Origin: Echinometra lucunter
Taxonomy: Eukaryota > Echinodermata > Echinoidea > Camarodonta > Echinometridae
Length of the DNA stretch: 64,000 nt
NCBI GenBank assembly: GCA_029962745.1
Contig: CM057151.1
Location: 3,353,431 to 3,417,430 of the forward strand
Reading direction: 5' to 3'
This document shows positions 33,836 through 46,100 of the stretch, in pieces; positions within the stretch are counted from its first letter, which is position 1; every line of letters starts with the position of its first letter. Under the pieces are notes generated by a model. That model ran no database searches. It was given only the letters and a program-made list of their open reading frames with translations, and was not told where the DNA came from. Made by a program: the position numbers and the translations under genes.

Positions 33836-34971
33836 TTTTAAGAGCATGTTTGATAGATTTTGTACCTGTTCAAAAGATAAATGTGATGGAAATAAATTAT
33901 TAAACTTAATGCAGGGGGGGGGATTTCAAATTCACACTTTTCCACTTTTTAACAATGACATTATTTTATGACACGTATATAGGCCGATCTGTCAAGTAGC
34001 CAATTACAGTATGAAAATCTACACAGCTATATATATTATACGCAGTCACCTCACTGAAATCAACAAAAAGTTGCACCACTGTGCGTCATTGGCGTAAATC
34101 CCGGGGGATGGGGATGCACCCCGTGTACCTTATATACCCTACATTTTTTAAAGAAGGAATAATATAGTAAAATCAATCAGTTGTTGATTTTTTTTTTTAG
34201 AAATCTGTCATAAACTGCGGTTAGACTTTCTATTTAAAATGGTATCCAAGCCATATGTAGGATATGGGTGTTCGATCCGGGGGGGGGGGTGACCGGGTGG
34301 GGCATATAGGCGTATATTTCAGGTGGGGCATTACCTATATTATCATTCCCCAATAATTCGCCTTCAAAATGACGTTAATAAAATCATGAATGATTAATGA
34401 TTGGAGGAGGATAATGGATAATGATAATGATGACGACAATGATGATGATGATAATTATGACGATGATGATTTCTATTCATTATGATTACCATTAATCATC
34501 ATCGTCTTAATATTTCTTTTAAATTTTCATTTAATTACGATTATGATGTCAAAAATCAAGAATTGAAAGAAAACAATGGAAGTTAGCATGTTTGTATTTC
34601 CGTGTGAATTGACTGAGAATAATTTGAAAGCCCAAAACGTGGGAAAGGATACTCCCCTCCCATCTAGGAAGTATTTTTGTATATATTTTTCCTCGCTCGC
34701 TACGCTCACATTTAGATAAAGAATTACTAGGGACGGCAGACGAATTGGGCATGCAAGGGAGAATTATATTGAGACATCTTCCAGGCCTGCGGTGTATTTT
34801 GATGGCGACATGGCAAACTTGAGAGTGCGTTTCCTTTGCTCACTTGTCACAATTATTTAGAAACGGTGGTTTTCGACAGCAAACAATATTCGACCAGCGA
34901 GGGTAGTGAGGTGACCAAATATAGGGCATAAACCATTTAAATATTCTTTTAGGCTTAGTATTCTTATGACA

Positions 34972-35105
34972 AACTAACACTTTTTTAATAGCCAAAAGAG
35001 CTTATTTTTGGCTGGCCCGCATCGCTCCTTGCAAAATATAGTTTTAATGAGTGAAAGTTTGGAAAAGGAGAACAGTGCACACCGCCTAAGCCATGCAAAA
35101 CTGAT
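34972..35105. repeat. 135-bp direct repeat C, copy 2
   Basis: Second copy of the repeat described at 32669-32803; it ends accgcctaagcca then gcaaaactgat. Confidence 0.85.
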
Positions 35106-35447
35106 GCCATGGCATGAAAGTTTCATCAAACAGTACCTCTTTAAAATGGCATAAATATTATTAAACAATTAAAAAAAGGATCATTCATTACTTTAAAAAC
35201 AAAAACAAAACAAAAAAAACAAACAAACAAAACAAAAAAACAAAAAACAAAAAACCAGAGCCTGTCTGTCTGTGCGTAGGCTACCTAAAATACCCTGAGA
35301 GTCAGAAGAGTGGGAATACTTTTCATATGTAATTACAAAATTAATTCCTTCATTTATTTTTTTTTCCCTTCTTACCACAATGTACCTACATTAGAGAGAA
35401 ATAAAAGCCTAAAAGGAAAAATGAATGGTCTCAAAGGAAAAAGAGTG

Positions 35448-35449
<2 letters not shown>

Positions 35450-35484
<35 letters not shown>

Positions 35485-35541
35485 AAAGAGTCGGAGGGAG
35501 AGGAGGAGAAAGAGAGGGAGAGAGAGAGAGAGAGAGAGAAG

Positions 35542-35582
<41 letters not shown>
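35450..35582. repeat. (GA)n tract
   Basis: Three GA runs separated by GAAAGAG-type interruptions. The Arg/Glu-rich and Ser/Leu-rich open frames on the two strands are artefacts of this tract. Confidence 0.95.
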
Positions 35583-35585
<3 letters not shown>

Positions 35586-36249
35586 AAGCCGCTAGGAAAA
35601 CAAAGCAAAACAAAAAGAAAAGAAAACAGAATGGGGGAAAAAATGAAATAGTCCTGAAATAGTTTTCAAACACCCGTCACAGGCTGAATGACGAGTCATT
35701 TCCAGACTCGGGTGTCTTGGCTAAATCTTACCAGATCCCGAATCATTCTAGTCTTGCATTGTATGCACATTGCATTATTTAGATGTTGCTCGGCCAGAAA
35801 ATAAATATTCGTTATTCAATTGGCCGACCTAACAACTTCTGACAAAAATCCGTATGGTGAATACGATGTAATTTGCCATACTTTATAACAAAGATGCGGG
35901 CATGTAATCTGGGTTCTTATCGAAAACAATATATTGATAACAATGATGCGAAGAAGCCAGGTCCTCATAACGGTGGGGGGGGGGGGGGATGATTAACCCA
36001 CTCGTACATATTTTTGTACACTCAAGTCAACCTCAAAATGTGGGGGGGGGGGGGGAGATGCATCCCCCCCTCCCCCCCCCCCCCCGCTTTCTAAGCCCCT
36101 GAAAGAAACGTATGAAAAGTTGTACTACTCAAAATCGAATGTCCATTGGCGTAAATATTCAAAATTGAATGACAAGCCCCTTTAAAACTAAAACAACAAC
36201 AAGTGCTACATCCAGTGGTGAAGACTTTTTATTGACACGGTATGCGTAC

Positions 36250-36296
36250 AGTTTACGTCATCATGAATTCTCCGAATCATTAGGGCGCCATCTTAG
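36250..36296 (+). promoter_or_regulatory. OTUD5 proximal promoter candidates: CRE-like and YY1-like
   Basis: Between 135 and 180 bases upstream of the OTUD5 ATG are TTACGTCA, matching a CRE/ATF site, and gcgccatctt, whose reverse complement AAGATGGCGC matches the YY1 core common in housekeeping promoters. No TATA box is evident. Role is inferred from motif identity and position only. Confidence 0.45.
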
Positions 36297-36431
36297 GTCA
36301 ATGTAAGAACATTAACTAGTAATGTTTTGGTGAACACAGAAGGAACGGCCAGGAAGAAGGAAATATATAGGCAAAATTTCATATATTTTACACCATATTA
36401 TGCAACCATAATATGGTGAAAGATTAGTACA

Positions 36432-36941
36432 ATGACTATTTTACCAAAGAAGAAGGTTCAACAGGAGAAAAGGGGCGCAGAAAGTGGTGAAAATCATCAA
36501 CATCATGGACACAACAGTCATCACCATCTTGCACACAACTTGGGTCATTCTGTGTCGCATTCTGCAGGAGAATCAAGGGGAGGAGCTCGGCCCAAATCTC
36601 GGAATTCTCCCCCTCGTTGGAATACAAGTAACCAAAGAGACGATAGACTGAGTAGCCATGATGCAAGGACTAGTTATGATTCTCAAGAAAGGAGGGAAAA
36701 TTCACATGGAGGACATTCTAGTAACAAAAGGGCGAGGCACCGATCGTCCCCTCAACATGAATACAACGATTTTGACTATGAACACGCAGGAGTGTCGTGG
36801 ACTCCAAACAATTCGACAAACTCACAGGCAGAGATAAGAGGCTCGAGCCCAAGGGAAAGCGAGCAAGATGAAGAAGTTGACGCGGTAAATAGTGGCGATG
36901 AGCATGAGGACAATACCGAAGAAACAGAGAATATAGAAGAG
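36432..36941 (+). CDS. OTUD5: OTUD5 exon 1
   Basis: 170 codons, phase 0 at donor ATAGAAGAG|GTAGAT. Disordered, His/Ser-rich N-terminus ([17 protein letters not shown]) ending in an acidic block. The frame runs 14 codons past the donor before a stop. The ATG is chosen because MTILPKKK matches known OTUD5 starts. Confidence 0.9.
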
Positions 36942-37075
36942 GTAGATTATCTGAGCCGATTATCAACCATTTATGAGCATACATGATGCTCATTAATGGT
37001 TGACAATTGACATGAATTTGAAGGGTCTAATTTCATGAACGTACATGTACATCATACATGTACGTTAATGTGATG

Positions 37076-37136
<61 letters not shown>

Positions 37137-40100
37137 GCATGAATAGTAATGATAATAATTGTAATAATAATTTATAATCAGCGTTCTCGCCAGGATTTTT
37201 TTGCGTGTGTCGAAACTTCGGAAGTCAGTCAGTCATCCAAAGCTTTGAATCCGGTTTTGTCCCCGTGAACTGGTGAGGCTGGATTTACCTCACACTCGCG
37301 GCAATCGCCCTTACCTCTTACCTCTTCCCTCCACTGCACGATTCAGTGCATCCTCCATCCTCAACCCAAAATATGGAAGCACCAAAATTTACACGTATTG
37401 TCTTCATTTCTGTGCGTGCTACATGGTTCTCACCAGGGCTTTTACACATGGCGGGGCCGCCATGTGCAAGTTTCAAAATCACTTTTGACGCCATGTGCAA
37501 ATTTAGAAGGGGAAATGCCACCATGTGTATATTTAAGCATGAAAGTGTATAATGGCACTTTTTGTGTGCACAAAATGTATCCCACCATTTACAAAGCCAC
37601 ACGTTCCAGTTTTCTGTACCACGTGTAAATTTTTCCTGGATGCCGAACATTGTGTTTCCACCACGTGTAAAGAAAATCCTGGTGAGAAGCCTGGCGTGCT
37701 ATATCCGAATTCAGATACTCCCCTTTCCAATGACCAAAGTAACGTACTGTACTCCGCAGTGCCCCCGATGCACAAGCCGAGCCTGTCATTTTCCGGACGC
37801 TAGTGCTGGCAGCCTGGCACTAATGTAAGTTTGAGGCAAAATTGAACGGCAATTTTCAAGATCTTTTTTTTTTGGGGGGGGACATTTTTTTTTTTCTGGA
37901 ATTTGCACACAACATGCGCGACACGTGTATTCTACACTAGTGAGATCGCTGATAATAATGAAAACTAATATTAGAGGCATTTTAGCTGTGCAGTATAAAC
38001 ACATAGTTTTATCTGCTTGATTTATGTATGCAAAATTAGAGCATATCCAATGCAATACAAAAGTTCCCATAAGTTACTCTACAAACTGGCCGTGCAATAT
38101 TAGGCCGTATTTTGCCTGGTCTGTTACGCAAGTGCAAATGTGCAAATATGCAGTATAATGCAACACAGTACAAACATACGCAATAAGTACATGTACATAC
38201 AATGTGCGGGGGGGGGGGGGGGGGGGGGTGGGTGAGCCTTCATATAATGTACATGTATATAAACTGAATGTAGTTGGTGAGATGATTTTTATTAAATTTG
38301 ACATCACTTTCCTGTGGGGTATAGATCTATAATAATAATTTTACCATTTTGGAAGGCTTTATTTCGTGGAATACCAGAGAATATTGTGTGAATCGTGCAA
38401 TATTCTCTGGTATTCCATTCAGTGCCATCCAATATTACTAACTTACATTGTAGGATAGTAAACTACTAGATTGCCATGTTGATTGTTACTTTATGTTATT
38501 TGTACTCATGGAAGGTTCTGAATGCAGCTTGTACAGAGCCCTAATGGCCAAGGCTAAGCCTTTATACCGTACATCTATTCACCTCCAGGTTCTGTTGTAA
38601 TAACCTCACAATGTTATTTGTGACTGGATCACTAAAGCTGTGATTTTGCGAGCACTACATATGCAATTCCAAAGCTGTACTCCTGGTTCTGAATTCCTCC
38701 AGCTTTAGTAATCCTACAACTAATCTTGCATTTGTGTGAGTCATATTATCCAAGTCCAGGCAGGTTAATTATACAGATGGATGATCTTTACAGACAATAT
38801 TTTCAGGAATCTTTTTAAAACTTATGTCAGGGTATGTTGGACAATGTTAAATGACAAATATTTGTGTGGTTAGTTTAGATGGAATTTATTGACAAACATG
38901 ACAGATAAATTCTTAAGTGGCCAGACACCCCTTCCCCTGCACGTGTCCATCATGTATAATGCTATACATGTACATGTAACTTTATTTCCGTGATGGTCAT
39001 TTCATGAATTAAATGCTTTGTTTAAGTGTGGTTGCTACTTAGCTCCATCATTTCATCAGACAAATCTTTCATGATGTGAATAATTGGTGCTTTAATCACG
39101 ATAATGGCCAATATTTGGGTTGCATTCTTTTTTTGCTTTGATTCCTAAGTCTTTGCAAATCACTGACAATTGAAAGAGAAGTGAATTACAGCATGAGAGA
39201 TCAATAACTGTAATAATTTATTGTAAACATAGGATTTGACTTTTTCTTTTCATTTGTAGACTTTACTTGTAACATTGTTTGATTTATGAAGTTAAGGCAG
39301 ACTGTGGTAATTGTTTTCTCCTCTTTATGTAGGCATGTGGTCTCTGAGTTATTTCTTCTTGACCGGTATTCTGAAAATTGTTTTATCTTTTATCTTATTT
39401 TAATTGCCATAGCAATCAGAAATAGCATATGCCATTGGCTCACATTGCGCATTTTTGTCTTGCGTGCTGGTCATTTGCGCAGTTCAAACCAATCATAAGT
39501 ACGTCTTTGAAATTTGTTATGACAATTAACACAGTGAAGATAAGATAAAAGATAAAACAATTTTCAAATACCGGCCCAGGAGTTCTTAAATGAACATAAA
39601 TGAACCTCTGAACTAATTCCAGTGAAACTAAATGTTTTTCTAATATTCAATTTTCAGAAATTCATCATTTATATAATTTCAATTTCTGAGCCTGAGTTGA
39701 ACTAGTAACATACATTGAGTAGGGTAATAGTATGAATGATTGACACCTTTTTGTATAAATTTGTTGTTTTATCTGTTACTTTAGATTGAAGAACGGTTTG
39801 CCCGAGCTTTGAAAGAGAAGAAAGGTTTCATCATCAAGATAATGGTTCCAGATGGGGCATGTCTATTCAGATCAGTTGGTAAGCTCCACTCTCTTCCAGA
39901 ATAACTGTCTACAGTATATGTATTTGTTTGTTTGTCTGTTTGATTTCTTCTTTTTATTTTCATCTTATTCTTTTCAATTTTTTAACATCTTCTCCTCCTT
40001 GTTGTTATATTGTTGTTCATATTGTTGTTCTTCATTTTCTTTTTGGTCTCCTTAACTTCTTCTTTTAATCTTCTCCTCCTCCTCCTCCTCCTCCTCCTCC

Positions 40101-43100
40101 TTCTTCTTCTTCTTCTTTCTTTTTCTTCTTCTTCTTCTTCTTCATCTTTCCTTCTCCTCCTCCTCCTGCAGAGTGTATGTGCTCTGCACTCAAACTTCAC
40201 CATGCAATCATTTATTTTATAGAATTGTACATTTAGAAGATAAATTGGGATAGGAGTGAGTTGTACGTAGAACATGTTTATGGCTTTTGTACATATGTAG
40301 CAGTAAATGTACCTGTAAGGTACTGTATAAGCTAATATTTTAGCGTACAGATATTTTAGCGATTTGAGACAAGTTTGACATATTAGTGAATTATTATTTT
40401 CACGTTTTAAAAGATATTTCTATACAAGTATATGGGAATTTTACTGAGTGGAAATTTTGGCGAGGACATCATCGCGAAATTAGCGAAAATTAAACCACCG
40501 CGAAAATTTCAGCTTATACAGTAATGCATAACATACATACATACAATGTAGGGGTACAATGGGTGATTTCAAGTTCGGTGTGCGGTGTTGGTGTTGGTGT
40601 TAAGAGCGTGAAAAGGCTGCTGAACCGAGCTCCAACACCGTCGGTCAGTTTAGAGGGACGATACCGCTCTGATCCGATCACCTTATCGATAGCTCAACAC
40701 CGAGTGACGTCATACGCTATAGCGAAAAATCTCGACGATAAAATCATTTCCCCTCAGAATTTCAAATAAATCTACATCTTATTGGATTCGAATTGCATAA
40801 TCATTTGAAGAATCCAAGAGCAAAATTATCACTCTTCCAAGGAAAATATATGGTTTTGATTATTCCAAGTTGTTTTGACTGCGAAATGGGTTTAACCACC
40901 AACATGTCACGAGTGGCCGTAGCAAAAAGTGCCGCCTGCTCCGCGAGGGACAAGCAGCAATAACATGTATGATTACAACACCAACACCAACACCGTGCTT
41001 GAAATCATGAATTTCCTAATCCCTAGGGGCTGGTGTTGGTGAATGGGGAAATTACATGTAAATCGTCAACACGAACCGTGATACTCGGTTCAGCAGACGA
41101 CATTCAACACCAGAAAGCAATACTGACTACCGGAAATACGTCAAAACTGGCGAGGTCAATCCCAACACCAGCCTGATTTCAAGTTCGGTGTTCAGGCTGG
41201 TGTTGGTGTTCTCACAACACCAACACCAGCCTCCAACACCGTACTTGAAATCACCCAATGATGCACTATGTACATGTACATGTGCATGTGGCCGTTTGCC
41301 TACGTGTACATGTACATGTATGCACATGTAGATGTAGTGAGCAAATCATATGTAGTGAGAATGTATTCCTCTTACACCTTTTCACAAAATCCTCCTGTTG
41401 TACCCATTATTCTAATACGGATAAAACGGATAATTGCGTTCACAAACTCCAGAAATATATGTAAAATAATTCTGTTTTATGAGCAAGAAAAATCCTCGAA
41501 AAGGTGGATAATTAATAATAATAATAATAATACAAAACATTTATTTGGCGCTTAATACGAGCGTTTCTAAGCGCACTGTTTTCTGTCTATAAAAATTAAT
41601 ACCAGGAATTAAAATTAAATACAAAATACAAAAATTATATAAGAAACCTTAAGTAGTTCAAAACATAGACATAAATTAATGAATGCTGATAATCAAGGTT
41701 GGTGTGCACCCCCATTGACCGACCTACATATACACCTGGGACATTCCAGAGAATTATTTATTAAAAGGGTAAGTTTTCAGCAGGGTCTTAAACTGATTCA
41801 CGGAAGTGGCTCGATGTATATGGGCAGGTAATTGCCATGGAAACTGTACATGCCCTTTGATACGTCCATGCATGTGTTCTGGGCTCGTGCTGTGGAGAAA
41901 ATGCTGACGTTTTGATCGCACAATGGCAATTATCCACATTATATTGCGATTGCTTTCACGAATTTGAAATTTGCTCTTGATGCTACTATTATACAGATAA
42001 TTGCAGCATCATGGTAATGCGCATTATTATGCTCCCGCTCAAATTTTACGACCAAATAATCAGCCTGTTATCCACATTATTGAATTTGTGAAAGGGTACA
42101 TGTCCATACTTCAGACTCTGAGAGAGAGAGACAGACAGACAGACAGACACACAGACGCACAGACACACAGGGACAGAGAGGAAAGAGAGAGAGGGGGAGG
42201 GGTTAAGGTTCCTTGCTTATGAATCACAGTGTCAGTACGTGACCAATGCTTACTGACTTATTAATTACAACATCTTGTATGTACATGTACCTATCAATTA
42301 TCACCTTAAAGGGAAAGTCCACCCTAGAAGTTTCACTATTTCAATAAAAGGAGATAAATTTGAACAGCATTTTAAAAAAGAAATGAGCAAAATCGGTCAA
42401 AGAATAAGAAAATTACTCTCATTTACATTTTCTAGTAAACTACTCTCGGCTCTGCAAATTGGCAACACTGATGACATCATATGCGAGCAGGTCTCTATTC
42501 ACTTTGTACATGAAATTTCACATTTTCTCAATTTCCTTGGAAGTTACACATTTTCTTACCCCATAGTCAAAGTATGTTATGTAAAAATCAATTCTTCTGA
42601 ACATACATTGACTGTAGGGTAAGAAAATGTGTAACTTCCAAGTCCAAGAAAAATTGAGAAAATGTGAAATTTCATGTACAAAGTGAATGTAGACCTGCCC
42701 GCATATGATGTCATCAGTGTTGCTAATTTGCAGAGCTGAGAGTAGTTTACTGGAAAATGTAAATGAGTGTAATTTTCTTATTCTTTGACCGATTTTGCTC
42801 ATTTCTTTTTTAAAATGCTGTTCAAATTTATCTCCTTTTATTGAAACAGTGAAATTTCTAGGGTGGACTTACCCTTTAATAGCAATTACTGGTACATATA
42901 TATATAATGAGGTAAACTCAAGACTTTCTGCTTTTTCCTTCTGTGTTTGCAGCTGATCAGGTTTATGGAGACCAGGATTGGCATGCCATTGTACGAGGGC
43001 ACTGTATGGATTACATGGTAAGCATACAGCTGTGGTTGAATGTGTTATGATCGTAGATTATTTTTTCTTCTCAAGAAAGATGATCCCTTCTATAAGATTT

Positions 43101-46100
43101 TTATTTCAAGTGGATGTGATTCTTAAAATGATTCCACATGCATAATGTAGTCATTCTCATTAGGGAATATACTTGAAGTATTGTATTTATCATCAAGGTT
43201 GCTTTTAATTCTCCAGTGTTGATATCTACACCCAAATTTTGAAAATCTGTGTTCCATTGTCATTAGTGGTATCAGTGATTGGTATTTAAACAAACTTCTA
43301 TTATGTACCAAAGCGGCATCAGAGTTATCATCCATTTCTTTTCAGTTCATTTTTACAATGTGATTCTTTTGTTTTATACAGACAAAGAATGCAGATTACT
43401 TTTCACAGTTCATCACAGAGGACTTTGCTACGTACATCACCCGTAAGCGACTCGATAGTTGCCATGGTAACCATGTTGAGATGCAAGCCTTGTCGGAGAT
43501 GTACAATCGTAACATTGAGGTTTATATGTACAGTACAGGTATGTTGTATTAATAAACTTGCAGCTGTTGTAAGAGTCAAGCCTTCCCAAGGAAACATAAA
43601 TTCTTATCACTTAACCAAATTTTCTTTCAAGACATGCTGTATACCTATTTTTATCACTAACTTAATGTCTCTAGTAAAAAAAAAATTTGGAAATTGATAA
43701 AAAGTAGGAGACCATACATCTTTGTTGTTATTATCATTCTTTGATGTACATTGCCCAAAGAGAATTCAAGTTGTTCAGTCATTTGTCATGAAATCTAAAA
43801 TTAAATCTTAGTGGATTTTACTCTGGTATTATTGAGTGTATGTGTGTGCATGTGTGTGTGTGTAAGAGAGAGAGAGAGAGTGAGAGAGAAAATCACATCT
43901 ATTTACTTTAAAAATTGTTCATGTTCATTTTTTAACCTTTCTAGGATCAAAGTTCATACCAAGTGTAAATTATTCTTTGTAGAACCCATCAACACATTTC
44001 ACACCCTGAACAAGACCGACAATGACCCTATACGTGTGAGCTACCATCGTAACGTTCACTACAACTCAGTTGTCAACCCACATAAAGCTACTGTTGGAGT
44101 CGGCTTGGGCATGCCTTCCTTTGTGCCAGGGGTAAGTAGCTGTTAAGTGAGTCTTTCTGCAGGTAATTTCCTACATAGATGATTCTTGAGTACATTGGAA
44201 TCATCTTGAAATTATAACTGTACTACAAGTTTTGTCACGATAAGAGATATGTTCATGTAGCAGTATTTATCCCATTCTATAGGCAGCTAGAACAGCCCTG
44301 GGTTTTATAGTTAATCTAGTATTTGACAAAGAAATGCTTGTCTTTCTTGTTGAAATTCAAAACCTGCTCATGAATTGTGAATGTAAGTGCAAGATGTGCC
44401 AACTACATGTAAAAGTGACCACACTTTAAGGCATCTTTACAATCTACAATATTAGTAATTATATCACTACGAGAATGCTTGCAACAGCCCCAGTAATGTT
44501 ATTTTCTTTGCAAATACTCAAAAGGTACATGCATCATACAGGCCACAAACATCAGGATTGGCCACAAAAGCGTGCAGCATAAACTGCACTCCAGAATTCA
44601 TCATATTTTTTACATCCATGTGCAGTTTTAGAGGGTAGTCTTATGTTGCAATACATCATTCAGCCTGTTTTGTGAACACTGATCCAGTATGTACTCTTTT
44701 TCCATCTCCAGCTTGCAGATAAGACCTTGATGCGGGAGGCTATCCATATATCTGAGAAGTCTGCTATTGAACAAACCATGTTACAGGATAAACTACTTGC
44801 TACAGACTGGGAGGCCACCAATGAAGCTATTGAAGAACAAGTTGCCAGGGAATCTTTTGTGCAGTGGTTAAAGGACAATGAGAAGAGAGCACAGAAGAAA
44901 GCAGTAAGTGTTACATTGCTTGACATTAGCAACTTGTTTAGCCATTTCATTTGGTTGTCCGTACAACTAAAAATATTAAGCTTCCATGTTCAATCCAGAA
45001 ACTGCATGTAGACTAGTTTGCAACTTTTTAAACCTAACATTATTGTTGCTCATAAGTTACTTGCTGATTTAATGCACAGCCCTCTATGCCATGGAGTAAA
45101 GTTGTGATCGGAATGAACAGCTTGTAGTATTGAAGTTTTGTAGAGGAAGATTCAGTGAAATCAGAATAGGAGCTTGTCAAATTGTCATATGACACTTCAA
45201 TACATGTACCCAGAAAGTCTGAAAAAAAAAATCAAGCCCTAAAATTCTTTTTATGAGGAGTCCAACATGAGGCATATCAAAAAGACAGAGCTTTTAGATA
45301 AATTTTGCATGTAAAAATATTTTCTTGTTGCATTTGCTTGTAGCTTCCTGCTACAGCTACCTGCAGCTCTGCTCCACCTGACTCTCCTCCAGGATGGTGG
45401 GGTGAGGCCACTCAGAAGTCTGGGGGTAGTCAGGGCAGTCACCATTCAGGTGGGAAACACTCTGGTGGAAAGAACAACAGTGGAAAACACTCCAGCACCC
45501 ATCACCAAGGGAGTGGCCATCACTCATCTGCTCATCATTCTAGTAGTCATTTGGGTACTCCACACCATCCTAGCGGTCATCTGGTCTCTCCGCACCATGC
45601 GAGTGGTCACCTAGTAGGCTCCCACCATACAGTGGCCGTCTCTCACCTAGGAACAGGGGGACTGGCAGTGGGTCAAGACCGAACAGTCCCGAGAGACTAG
45701 AGGCAGCTAGACTCAGACCTTTATCACCTAATTCAATTCGTAGCAGAAATGTAGAAAAGAATAAAGCACAACAGCAGCAGCAACAGCAGTGTTTGTCAAA
45801 AGCAGGTAATGATATTAGTTTTACTCTATGATAGGGGGGGGGGGGGAGGGGGAGTAACGTGCATTAAACTTAAATGATGGATGGACTAATTCTATGTACA
45901 GCACTAGTAAACATCTCATTTGTTTCTGTTTTTCCAGTTGGCTTATAATAGCAATATATCAAACAGATCTCGCATTTGATTTTTTATTATTTACTGTTAA
46001 TTTCTTAATCATAATAAAATAGGCCAAGTTTCACAGGGATCCCACTCAGAGAATTCACTCTTTATCTCTCTGTGGATTGGTTTTACAATGTCCTTCTAAC

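Noticed and set aside
35372..35673. Ser/Leu- and Arg/Glu-rich frames
   Set aside because: Artefacts of the GA tract.
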